Source: Catellatospora sp. IY07-71 (lineage in GTDB: Bacteria > Actinomycetota > Actinomycetes > Mycobacteriales > Micromonosporaceae). Taken from it: DNA of 64,000 nt. Each line of letters opens with the position of its first letter. Position 1 is the first letter of the stretch. The DNA lies in assembly GCF_018326265.1 (NCBI RefSeq), contig NZ_AP023360.1, positions 6,941,001-7,005,000 of the forward strand. Direction: 5' to 3'. This document shows, in pieces, positions 37,196-44,394 of this stretch. The position numbers and the translations under genes were made by a program. The notes under the pieces are model-generated. The model was given only the letters and a program-made list of their open reading frames with translations. It did no database searches and was not told where the DNA came from.

Positions 37196-37812
37196 CTCAG
37201 CCGGGTGAGGGCTTCGTCCAGCGGCACGACGTCGGCGTACTTCGCGTCGAGGTCGAACAGGTTGGCGTCGTGCGGGCCCGGGTCGCGGTCGGCGCACGCC
37301 TCGCGCACCACCATCGGGCGGAAGCCGTGCTGCAGCGCGTCCACGGCGGACGCGCGTACGCAGCCGCTGGTGGAGAACCCGCCGATGACGAGCGTGTCGA
37401 CGCCGTTGGCGGTGAGCCAGGCGGGCAGCGAGGTGCCCGCGAAGGCGCTGGCGTAGTGCTTGTGCACGACGTGCTCGCCGGGGGCAGGCGCCAGCTCGGG
37501 CGGGAACTCGCCCAGCGGGCTGCCCGCGGCGAACGCGGCCAGCGCGGGCACCTTCGCGGCGAACAGCGGTGCTTCGGAGCAGGTCGCGTCGGCGTACCGC
37601 ACGCCGGTGAGCACCACCGGGAGGCCGCTGCCGCGCGCGGCGCCCAGCAGCGCGGCCATGGCGGCGACCGCGGCCTGCCCGGTGTCGAGGAAAAGCGGCG
37701 AGCCCGGCCGGGTGTACGCGGCGACGGGGTCCACCAGCAGCAGCGCGGGGCGGCTGCCCCAGCCGAGGCGGCGGGAGAACCCCGCCGCCGTGTAGTCCGC
37801 GTGCAGCTCCAT
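37192..37812 (-). CDS. Isochorismatase-like cysteine hydrolase (N-carbamoylsarcosine amidase type)
   Basis: This is a 206-residue isochorismatase-fold amidohydrolase. The Asp-Lys-Cys catalytic set is visible: LLLVDPVAAY (Asp), VVHKHYASAF (Lys) and GFSTSGCVRASAVDA (nucleophilic Cys). LGWGSRPALLLVDPVAAYTR resembles N-carbamoylsarcosine/maleamate amidases, so it should release ammonia or carbamate from an amide. The ATG at 37812 overlaps the CoA-transferase stop (TGATG), so the two are coupled. Together with the dihydropyrimidinase-type protein at 40838 it suggests breakdown of a nitrogen-containing ring compound. The gene end overlaps that of the frameshifted peptidase gene by a few bases. Confidence 0.85.
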   Translation of the reverse strand: MELHADYTAAGFSRRLGWGSRPALLLVDPVAAYTRPGSPLFLDTGQAAVAAMAALLGAARGSGLPVVLTGVRYADATCSEAPLFAAKVPALAAFAAGSPLGEFPPELAPAPGEHVVHKHYASAFAGTSLPAWLTANGVDTLVIGGFSTSGCVRASAVDALQHGFRPMVVREACADRDPGPHDANLFDLDAKYADVVPLDEALTRLS

Positions 37813-39005
37813 CAGATCACGCCCTGCGCCCGCAGCTCGGCGCGCTCGTCGTCGCTCAGCCCGAGCAGGCCGCCGTAGACCTCGTCGTTGTGCTGGCCGA
37901 GGGACGGGCCCGCCCAGCGCACCGACCCCGGGTCGGCCGACAGGCGCGGCGCGACGTTCTGCATGGGCAGCTCGCCGAAGTCGGGGTGCGGCACGCGCAC
38001 GATCGCCTCGCGGGCGGCGATGTGCGGGTCGGCCAGCATGTCCTTGGCGGTGTAGACGCCACCGGCCGGCACGCCCGCCTCGTGCAGCTCGGCGAGCAGT
38101 TTGTCGGCGGGCCGGGTGCGGGTCCACTCGCTGATCAGGTCGTCCAGCTCGACCTGGTGGGCGCCGCGTGCGCCGTGGGTGGCGTAGCGGGCGTCGGTGG
38201 TCAGCTCGGGTCGCCCCATCACGTCGCACAGCCGGGCGAACACGGTGTCCTGGTTGGCGGCGATGAGCACGTCGGAGCCGTCGGCCGTCGGGTAGGCGTT
38301 GCTCGGGGCGACGTTGGGCAGGATCGCCCCGGTGCGCTCGCGCTGGTATCCGGCCACGGCCCACTCGGGCAGCAGGGACTCCATCATGGCCAGCACGGCC
38401 TCGTAGATCGCCGAGTCGACGACCTGGCCGCGGCCGGTGCGCTCGCGGGCGTGCAGCGCGGCCAGCGTGCCGTAGGCGGCGTAGGTCGCGGCGAGCGAGT
38501 CGCCGAGCGAGATGCCGGCGCGGGCCGGGGGCCGGTCGGGTTCGCCGATGACGTGCCGGATGCCGCCCATGGCCTCGCCGATCGAGCCGAAGCCGGCGCG
38601 CGGCGCGTACGGGCCGGTCTGGCCGTAGCCGGTGACCCGGACCAGGATCAGCCGCGGGTTGATCGCCGACAGCTCCTCCCAGCCGAGGCCCCAGCGTTCC
38701 AGAGTCCCGGGGCGGAAGTTCTCCAGCAGCACGTCGGCGTCGGCGACGAGGCGGCGCACCAGGTCCTGCCCGGCGGTGCTGCGCAGGTTGCAGGTGGCGG
38801 ACTTCTTGTTGCGGGCGACGACGGGCCACCACAGGGACTGCCCGTGCGGCTTCTCGCGGCCCCACTGCCGCATCGGATCGCCCTTGCCGGGATCCTCGAG
38901 CTTGATGACCTCGGCGCCGAAATCGCCGAGCAGCTGGCCGCAGAACGGCCCGGCCAGCAGGGTTCCGGTCTCGATCACCCGGATGTCGGATAGTGCACCA
39001 GTCAC
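37812..39005 (-). CDS. CaiB/BaiF family CoA transferase
   Basis: This is a 397-residue family III CoA transferase that moves CoA between carboxylic acids via an Asp-linked intermediate. VIETGTLLAGPFCGQLLGDF, KSATCNL and ENFRPGTLERWGL are signatures, with the catalytic Asp in ISLGDSLAATYA. The gene is divergent from the HMG-CoA-lyase-type gene at 39082. An IclR-type operator (39024-39049) lies in the shared promoter, 19 bp upstream of this start. A second family III transferase lies at 42344. The acyl substrates are unknown. Downstream coupling to the isochorismatase-like hydrolase supports a shared catabolic path. Confidence 0.88.
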   Translation of the reverse strand: MTGALSDIRVIETGTLLAGPFCGQLLGDFGAEVIKLEDPGKGDPMRQWGREKPHGQSLWWPVVARNKKSATCNLRSTAGQDLVRRLVADADVLLENFRPGTLERWGLGWEELSAINPRLILVRVTGYGQTGPYAPRAGFGSIGEAMGGIRHVIGEPDRPPARAGISLGDSLAATYAAYGTLAALHARERTGRGQVVDSAIYEAVLAMMESLLPEWAVAGYQRERTGAILPNVAPSNAYPTADGSDVLIAANQDTVFARLCDVMGRPELTTDARYATHGARGAHQVELDDLISEWTRTRPADKLLAELHEAGVPAGGVYTAKDMLADPHIAAREAIVRVPHPDFGELPMQNVAPRLSADPGSVRWAGPSLGQHNDEVYGGLLGLSDDERAELRAQGVI

Positions 39006-39023
39006 GGCGGGATCCTATGCTTT

Positions 39024-39049
39024 GGAAACGCTGTTTCGCTAGAGGAACC
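39024..39049. promoter_or_regulatory. IclR-type tripartite operator, site 2
   Basis: Read on the minus strand: GTTCC-type half-site, 7 bases, GAAAC, 3 bases, GTTTCC. The plus-strand core is GTTTCGCTAGAGGAACC at 39033-39049. It is centred between the divergent CoA-transferase and HMG-CoA-lyase-type genes. Confidence 0.8.
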
Positions 39050-39081
39050 ACCCTACGTGGTGGCCATGTCGAGAGGAAGCC

Positions 39082-39972
39082 GTGGAGATCGTCGAGGTGG
39101 GCCCGCGCGACGGGCTGCAGAACGAGAAGGCCCTGCTGCCGACCCCGGTGAAGGTCGATTACATCACCCGCGCGATCGCCGCGGGGCTGCGCCGCATCGA
39201 GGCGGTCGCGTTCGCCCACCCTGCCCGCGTGCCGCAGATGGCCGACGCCGAGGCGGTGCTCGCCGCGGTCCCCCGCCCGGCCGGGGTCTCCTACATCGGG
39301 CTGGTGCTCAACCAGCGCGGGCTGGACCGGGCACTGGCGAGCGCGGGGGTGCACGAGGTCAACTACGTGCTGGTCGCCACGGACGAGTTCTCGCAGCGCA
39401 ACCAGGGCATGAGCAGCGCGCTCTCGCTCGGGCAGTGGGCGGGCGTGGCCACCGCCGCCCGCGCCGCGGGACTGCGTACGACGCTGACGGTCGCGGCGGC
39501 ATTCGGCTGCCCGTTCACCGGCGAGGTGCCCGCCGAGCGGGTACGGATGCTGGTGGAGCAGGCCATGGCGGCGCCGCCGGACGAGATCTGCCTGGCCGAC
39601 ACCATCGGCGTGGGCGTGCCACGGCAGGTCGCGGAGCTGGTCGCGGCGGTGCGTTCGGTCGCGCCGGACGTCGCGCTGCGGGCGCACTTCCACAACACCC
39701 GCAACACCGGCTACGCCAACGCGCTGGCCGCGCTGGAGCACGGGGTGTCGGCGCTGGACGCCAGCATCGGCGGCATCGGCGGCTGCCCGTTCGCACCGGC
39801 CGCGACCGGCAACATCGCCACCGAGGATCTGTCCTACCTGCTCGACCGGTCCGGCGTCGCGACCGGCGTGGACACGGCGCGGGCGGCCGAGACCGGCACC
39901 TGGATCGCCGAGCGGCTCGGCGTCACCGCCCCGGCGATGCTGGGCCGTGCAGGCGTCTTTCCGCCCGGCTGA
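39082..39972 (+). CDS. HMG-CoA lyase-type DRE-TIM enzyme
   Basis: This is a 296-residue TIM-barrel lyase. VEVGPRDGLQNE is the metal-binding Asp-Arg motif, AHFHNTRNTGYANALA supplies the metal histidines, and GGIGGCPFAP contains the conserved catalytic-loop Cys of HMG-CoA lyases. It should cleave a 3-hydroxy-3-methylglutaryl-CoA-like thioester to acetyl-CoA and a keto acid. The GTG at 39082 follows GAGAGGAAG. The shared promoter with the CoA transferase carries an IclR-type operator. With the methylglutaconyl-like hydratase at 27999 it could form part of a branched acyl-CoA pathway. The gene ends before a hairpin at 39999-40037. Confidence 0.9.
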   Translation: MEIVEVGPRDGLQNEKALLPTPVKVDYITRAIAAGLRRIEAVAFAHPARVPQMADAEAVLAAVPRPAGVSYIGLVLNQRGLDRALASAGVHEVNYVLVATDEFSQRNQGMSSALSLGQWAGVATAARAAGLRTTLTVAAAFGCPFTGEVPAERVRMLVEQAMAAPPDEICLADTIGVGVPRQVAELVAAVRSVAPDVALRAHFHNTRNTGYANALAALEHGVSALDASIGGIGGCPFAPAATGNIATEDLSYLLDRSGVATGVDTARAAETGTWIAERLGVTAPAMLGRAGVFPPG

Positions 39973-39998
39973 TCAGGTCTTCCCCGACTGAGCGGCCC

Positions 39999-40037
39999 GC
40001 CCGCCCGGAGCTGGACGCCTCCCCGTTCCGGGCGGGC
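39999..40037. terminator. Terminator-like hairpin after the lyase gene
   Basis: An 11-bp perfect stem (arm GCCCGCCCGGA) with a 17-base loop begins 27 bp after the stop of the HMG-CoA-lyase-type gene. It may stop that transcript before the repeat-filled intergenic region. Confidence 0.5.
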
Positions 40038-40063
40038 CGGCCATCCGCTGTCCTGACGGCGGG

Positions 40064-40225
40064 GGCAACCCAGCTGTTACCACCGCATCAACCTGGTTGC
40101 CTCCGGCGGGCGGTCACCCACCGGCAGGACACGTCATCGTGCTCGCCGGAGGGCGGCCGTCCCCGGCAGGTCAGTGCCTGCCGGGGCCACAACTTCTGGG
40201 TTGTAGGTACAACCCAGAAGTTGTG
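40064..40225. repeat. Composite palindromic element between genes
   Basis: This intergenic block has three parts. A GGCAAC-CCAGCT-GTTACC unit is at 40064-40081, followed by an inverted GGCAACC-like copy near 40091-40102. A perfect 10-bp hairpin (arm CCCCGGCAGG) is at 40161-40186. A perfect 17-bp palindrome is at 40188-40225, with arms CACAACTTCTGGGTTGT and ACAACCCAGAAGTTGTG around loop AGGT. The same GGCAACCCAG units and AGGT-loop palindrome recur about 113 bp apart inside a gene at 62102-62254. Nothing else is recognizable between 39973 and 40265. Confidence 0.75.
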
Positions 40226-40265
40226 TCCCGCACAGACCACATGTCAGTCGTCCTCGGCAGGCGGC

Positions 40266-40739
40266 CTAGGTCACCGGCAGCGGCATGCACATGCCCTGCG
40301 CATCGGCCGCCCAGGCGCTGTCCAGCTGGACCAGCAGCCGCACGGTGCCCGCGGGCTGCGCCACCTGGGGCTGCCCGAAGCTGCTGACGGTGACGTCCCC
40401 TCGCTCCGCTCGGACACCGCGGATCGTGACCGGCGCCTGCCCGACGTTCAGCACGGCCAGCCTACCCTGCAGCGACACCTGCCGCTCGGTGCCGGAGCCG
40501 CCCATGTTGGCCGTCTCCGTGGTGGCCACGAGGTAGACCGCCGCGTCCCGTTCCTGCTGCTCCTGCCGATCCCGCAGCACGCTGACACCCGTGCCGCCGA
40601 GCATCAGCCCGGCCGCGAACACGGCCGCGAAACGAAGGGCCGTCCTGCGCCGGGCGAAGCCGCGGGCGAAGGCCAGGCCGTCGCGCGCGGCCGGTGCCGC
40701 CGCCGCGTCCAGATCGATCACGTCATGCTCCGCCGCCAT
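40266..40739 (-). CDS. Hypothetical single-pass membrane protein
   Basis: A 157-residue protein I do not recognise by family. The N-terminal 30 residues are charged and probably cytoplasmic, with DVIDLDAAAAPAARDGLAF. Residues 36-53 form one membrane helix (LRFAAVFAAGLMLGGTGVSV). The remaining 100 residues would lie outside and contain beta-strand-like sequence (RQVSLQGRLAVLNVGQAPVT, LLVQLDSAW). The ATG at 40739 has no strong ribosome site. No operator lies at its start, so it may not belong to the catabolic regulon. Confidence 0.7.
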   Translation of the reverse strand: MAAEHDVIDLDAAAAPAARDGLAFARGFARRRTALRFAAVFAAGLMLGGTGVSVLRDRQEQQERDAAVYLVATTETANMGGSGTERQVSLQGRLAVLNVGQAPVTIRGVRAERGDVTVSSFGQPQVAQPAGTVRLLVQLDSAWAADAQGMCMPLPVT

Positions 40740-40837
40740 CCGGACAGCTTAGGACTCAGCTGATCTTCTGGCAGACCCCGGAAACCGCACCGGCACGCCG
40801 GGAGGGCGCCTCGGTGCGGCCCCGTGCCGGGCGGGGG

Positions 40838-42265
40838 TCAGCGCGCCACGAAACGTCCCGTGGGCGTGCCGAGCACCTGGCCGTCTTGGTAGGCGACGCG
40901 GCCGCCGACGACGGTCGTCACCGGCCAGCCCTTGACCTTGTGGCCCTCGAACGGGCAGTGGTCCTGGCCGGACAGCAGCAGGTCGGTGGTGACCTCCTGC
41001 TCCAGCTCCGGGTCCACGATGGTGAGGTCGGCGTCCAGGCCGACCATCAGGCCGCCCTTGCGCCCGGCCAGCCCGTACGCCCGCGCGGGGTTGCCCGAGG
41101 CCAGCTCGGCGACCCGCTGCGGGGACAGGCCCCGGCGGTGCATGCCCTCGCTGAGCAGGATCGGGTAGAGCAGCGCGGTACCGCCGAAGCCGGGCAGCGC
41201 CGGCCACAGCCGGTCGCCCTTGTGCTCCTCCAGGCAGCAGGCGTGGTCGGAGGCGACCCAGTCCACGGTGCCGTCGAGCACCGCCGCCCACAGCGCCTCG
41301 GTGTCGGACACGGCACGGATCGGCGGGTTGACCTTGGCGCCGAGGCCGCCGCGCCGGTCCAGGCTCTCGTAGTCGAGGCACAGGTGGTGCAGGGTGACCT
41401 CGCAGCGCAGGTCGAACCGGCCGGACGCCTTGGCCGCACCGGCGGCGGCGATCGCCTCTGCCGAGGACAGGTGCAGCAGGTTCACGGGGCAGCCGGTGGC
41501 CGCCGCGAGCGTGGTGGCCTCGCCGATGGCGACCTGCTCGGTGAGCGGCGGGCGCGCGTCGGAGTACGCCTTGAGCGTCTGCGGGTCACCGGCGGCGCGG
41601 ACCCGGTCGATGAACAGGCGCATCAGCTCGGCCTGCTCGCAGTGCAGGGACAGCGAGACCCGCCGCCCGTCGCGCTGGTTGGCCGCGACGGCCTCCATGA
41701 TCTGGTACAGGTGGCCGAGGTCGTACTCGTCGCTCATGGTGAAGGATTTGGCGTCACGGGAGTCGGCGGAGAGGTTGAAGCCCTTGTAGAACATGTAGTA
41801 CTTGAACGAGCTGACGCCGTGCTCGTCGACCAGCGACGGCACCTCGCCGACCTGCGCGGTGTCCATGGGCGCGAGGTGGAAGCCGTAGTCGGTCCAGGCG
41901 TGCCCGGCCACCGCGTCGAGCACCTGCGGGAAGATCTCGGCGTACGGGCCGGTGCGGTTGAGGTAGTGCTGGCCGGTGCGGAAGTAGGACAGCACCGTGG
42001 TGACGCCGCCGACCAGCGAGGAGCGGGTCTCCTCGGCCGCGTCGAGCGCGAGATCGCGGTAGATGCCCAGGTGGTAGTGGGCGTCGACGGCGCCGGGGAA
42101 GACGAGCCGGTCGCGGGCCGAGATCACCTGCTCGGCCTCGGCGGTGTCGATCGCGTCGGCGATGGCGGCGATGCGCCCGTCGCGGACGGCGAGATCGGCG
42201 CGGACGGTGCCGACGTACGGCAGAACGAGCGTTCCGTCCTTGACCAGCAGGTCATAGCGGGCCAC
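40838..42265 (-). CDS. Dihydropyrimidinase/D-hydantoinase-type amidohydrolase
   Basis: This is a 475-residue cyclic amidohydrolase. The binuclear zinc site is complete: VDAHYHLG (HxH), SSFKYYMFYKG (carboxylated Lys), SLHCEQ and LLHLSS (His ligands) and WVASDHACC (Asp). The N-terminus DLLVKDGTLVLP and late WPVTTVVGGRVAYQDG are typical of hydantoinase/dihydroorotase-like proteins. It should open a cyclic amide or imide ring. The GTG at 42265 follows GGGAGG by seven bases. It is divergent from the second CoA transferase, with an IclR-type operator (42287-42312) between them. With the carbamoylsarcosine-amidase-type hydrolase it points to breakdown of a nitrogen heterocycle. Confidence 0.88.
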   Translation of the reverse strand: MARYDLLVKDGTLVLPYVGTVRADLAVRDGRIAAIADAIDTAEAEQVISARDRLVFPGAVDAHYHLGIYRDLALDAAEETRSSLVGGVTTVLSYFRTGQHYLNRTGPYAEIFPQVLDAVAGHAWTDYGFHLAPMDTAQVGEVPSLVDEHGVSSFKYYMFYKGFNLSADSRDAKSFTMSDEYDLGHLYQIMEAVAANQRDGRRVSLSLHCEQAELMRLFIDRVRAAGDPQTLKAYSDARPPLTEQVAIGEATTLAAATGCPVNLLHLSSAEAIAAAGAAKASGRFDLRCEVTLHHLCLDYESLDRRGGLGAKVNPPIRAVSDTEALWAAVLDGTVDWVASDHACCLEEHKGDRLWPALPGFGGTALLYPILLSEGMHRRGLSPQRVAELASGNPARAYGLAGRKGGLMVGLDADLTIVDPELEQEVTTDLLLSGQDHCPFEGHKVKGWPVTTVVGGRVAYQDGQVLGTPTGRFVAR

Positions 42266-42286
42266 GGCATTACCTCCCAGCAGTGT

Positions 42287-42312
42287 GTTTCGCACACTGT
42301 AACGGGGTTTCC
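42287..42312. promoter_or_regulatory. IclR-type tripartite operator, site 3
   Basis: GTTTC, 7 bases, GTAAC, 3 bases, GTTTCC on the plus strand; core GTTTCGCACACTGTAAC at 42287-42303. It lies in the 78-bp promoter shared by the amidohydrolase and the CoA transferase at 42344. Confidence 0.8.
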
Positions 42313-42343
42313 TTTTCGCGGATAGGGCGTGTACCTTTCTCGC

Positions 42344-43540
42344 ATGCCGCCCGCCGCCCTCTCCGGGATCACCGTCGTCGACGCCGCGACGCTCTTCGCC
42401 GGACCGCTCGCCGCGACCATCCTGGGCGACTACGGCGCAGACGTCATCAAGATCGAGCACCCGGCCAAGGGCGACCCGTCGCGCGGGCACGGCCCGTCCC
42501 GCGAAGGCGTGCCGCTGTGGTGGACCATGCTCGGCCGCAACAAGCACACCGTCACGCTCGACCTCGGCCGGGCCGAGGGCGCGGAGCTGGCGAAGCGGCT
42601 GCTGGCCGAGGCGGACGTGCTGATCGAGAACTTCCGGCCGGGCACGCTGGAGCGCTGGGGGCTGTCCCCCGAAGTGCTGCACGAGGTCAACCCGCGCCTG
42701 ATCATCGCGCGGGTCACCGCGTTCGGGCAGTTCGGGCCGTACGCGCACCGCCCCGGCTTCGGCACCATCGCCGAGGCGATGAGCGGCTTCGCCGCGATCA
42801 CCGGCGAGCCCGACGGCCCGCCGACGCTGCCCCCGTTCGGCCTGGCCGACGGCATCTCCGCGCTGACCTGCGCGCAGGCCGTGATGACGGCGCTCTACCA
42901 CCGTGACGCCAACGGCGGCACCGGGCAGGTGATCGACCTGGCCATCGTCGAGCCGATGCTCACCGTGCTGGGCATGCAGGCCATGGCGTACGACCAGCTC
43001 GGGCTCGTGCAGCAGCGCACCGGCAACCGGTCGGTCAACAACGCGCCGCGCAACACGTACCGCACCCGCGACGGCCGCTGGGTCGCCGTGTCCACCAGCG
43101 CCCAGGCCGTCGCCGAGCGGGTGCTGCGCCTGGTCGGCCACCCCGAGGTCATCGCCGAGCCCTGGTTCGCCTCCGGCGCCGGCCGCGCCGCCCACGCCGA
43201 GGAGCTGGACGGCTACGTCGGCGGCTGGATCGCCGAACGCGACCTGGCCGAGGTCACCAAGGCGTTCGAGGACGCGCAGGCCGCCGTCGCCCCGATCTAC
43301 GACATCGCCGACGTGTTCACCGACCCGCAGTACACCGCCCTCGACTCGGTCACCACGGTCACCGAGCCGGTGCTCGGCCCGCTGCGCATGCCGAACGTGC
43401 TCTACCGCATGTCGCAGACGCCGGGCCGGATCGCCTGGACCGGACGGCCGCACGGGGCCGACAACGACGCCGTCTACCGCGACCGGCTCGGCCTGACCGA
43501 GGACGAGCTGACCACCCTGCGCGCCACCGGAGTGATCTGA
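42344..43540 (+). CDS. CaiB/BaiF family CoA transferase (second copy)
   Basis: This is a 398-residue family III CoA transferase, parallel to the one at 37812. ITVVDAATLFAGPLAATILG, HTVTLDL and ENFRPGTLERWGLSPE are present, and the catalytic Asp is in FGLADGISALTCAQ. The start at 42344 lacks a clear ribosome site and is chosen because the family sequence begins with the following LSGITVVD. Its stop overlaps the ATG of the cyclase gene (TGATG), starting a three-gene coupled operon: transferase, cyclase-type hydrolase, MmgE/PrpD. An IclR-type operator lies just upstream. It could move CoA to the acid produced by ring opening. Confidence 0.88.
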   Translation: MPPAALSGITVVDAATLFAGPLAATILGDYGADVIKIEHPAKGDPSRGHGPSREGVPLWWTMLGRNKHTVTLDLGRAEGAELAKRLLAEADVLIENFRPGTLERWGLSPEVLHEVNPRLIIARVTAFGQFGPYAHRPGFGTIAEAMSGFAAITGEPDGPPTLPPFGLADGISALTCAQAVMTALYHRDANGGTGQVIDLAIVEPMLTVLGMQAMAYDQLGLVQQRTGNRSVNNAPRNTYRTRDGRWVAVSTSAQAVAERVLRLVGHPEVIAEPWFASGAGRAAHAEELDGYVGGWIAERDLAEVTKAFEDAQAAVAPIYDIADVFTDPQYTALDSVTTVTEPVLGPLRMPNVLYRMSQTPGRIAWTGRPHGADNDAVYRDRLGLTEDELTTLRATGVI

Positions 43541-44394
43541 TGCAGGCCGAACTCGACCGGCACACCCTGCTGTCCTCGCCCAGCGGCCGCCACCCCGCCG
43601 GCGCCCCCTGGGCCGCGCTGGCCGGGCGGCCCGTGCTCGACCTGGCCCACCCGATGCGCCGCGGCATGCCGCAGTCGCCGAACCACCCGCCATACCGGAT
43701 GGCCCTGGAACGCCGCCACGGCGACATGGTCCGCCCCGACGGCGGTTCGGCCGCCAACGAGCTGATCGTCACCGGCGGCCACGTCGGCACCCACGTCGAC
43801 GCGCTCGCCCACGTCTCCCAGGACGGGCTCCTGCACGGCGGCCGCGACGCCGCCGCGCTCGCCTCCCACCAGGGCTTCAGCGACCTCGGCATCGACACGT
43901 TCCCGCCGTACCTGGGCCGGGCCGTGCTGCTCGACGTCGCCCGCGCGCACGGCGTCACGGTGCTGCCCGCCGGATACGAGATCACGCCGGACGACCTGGA
44001 GTGCGCAGCGGCCGGGCTGACCATCGGCGCGGGCGAGGTGATCCTGATCGGCACCGGCTGGTCGCGGCGCTGGCACGAGCACGACGCGTTCGTCGGGCAG
44101 CGCGACGGCACCCCCGGCCCCGGCGAGGCGGGCGCCCGCTGGCTGTCCGCCCACTCCCCCGCCGCCGTCGGCGCGGAGACCATCGCGTTCGAGTGCATCC
44201 CCGCCGGGCGCGGCCACGCCGTGCTGCCCGCGCACCGGGTGCTGCTCGTCGAGCACGGCGTCCACATCGTCGAGACGATGAACCTCGCGCCACTGCTGGA
44301 CACCGGAGCCCGCGAGATGCTGCTCGTCCTCAATCCCCTGCCCCTGGCCGGCGCGACCGGCGCCCCGGTGCGCCCGCTGGCGGTGCCCGCATGA
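43540..44394 (+). CDS. Cyclase/kynurenine-formamidase-type metal hydrolase
   Basis: This is a 284-residue member of the cyclase family, whose members include kynurenine formamidase and isatin hydrolase. The metal motif is GGHVGTHVDALAHV (HxGTHxDxxxH). The later ECIPAGRGHAVLPAH and LVEHGVHIVETMNL are family features. Such enzymes hydrolyse amides or lactams in degradation of aromatic or heterocyclic compounds. It overlaps the CoA-transferase stop by one base and the following MmgE/PrpD start by four (ATGA), so all three are translationally coupled. The substrate is unknown. Confidence 0.87.
   Translation: MQAELDRHTLLSSPSGRHPAGAPWAALAGRPVLDLAHPMRRGMPQSPNHPPYRMALERRHGDMVRPDGGSAANELIVTGGHVGTHVDALAHVSQDGLLHGGRDAAALASHQGFSDLGIDTFPPYLGRAVLLDVARAHGVTVLPAGYEITPDDLECAAAGLTIGAGEVILIGTGWSRRWHEHDAFVGQRDGTPGPGEAGARWLSAHSPAAVGAETIAFECIPAGRGHAVLPAHRVLLVEHGVHIVETMNLAPLLDTGAREMLLVLNPLPLAGATGAPVRPLAVPA

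Noticed and set aside
40161-40186. Perfect CCCCGGCAGG hairpin as a terminator of the membrane protein gene
   Set aside because: It lies next to the AGGT-loop palindrome and in a repeat-filled block, so I treated it as part of the composite element rather than a separate terminator.
39057-40763. 568-residue plus-strand frame over the lyase gene and the repeat region
   Set aside because: It is the lyase gene in the wrong frame joined to repeat-derived sequence. The real lyase ends at 39972.
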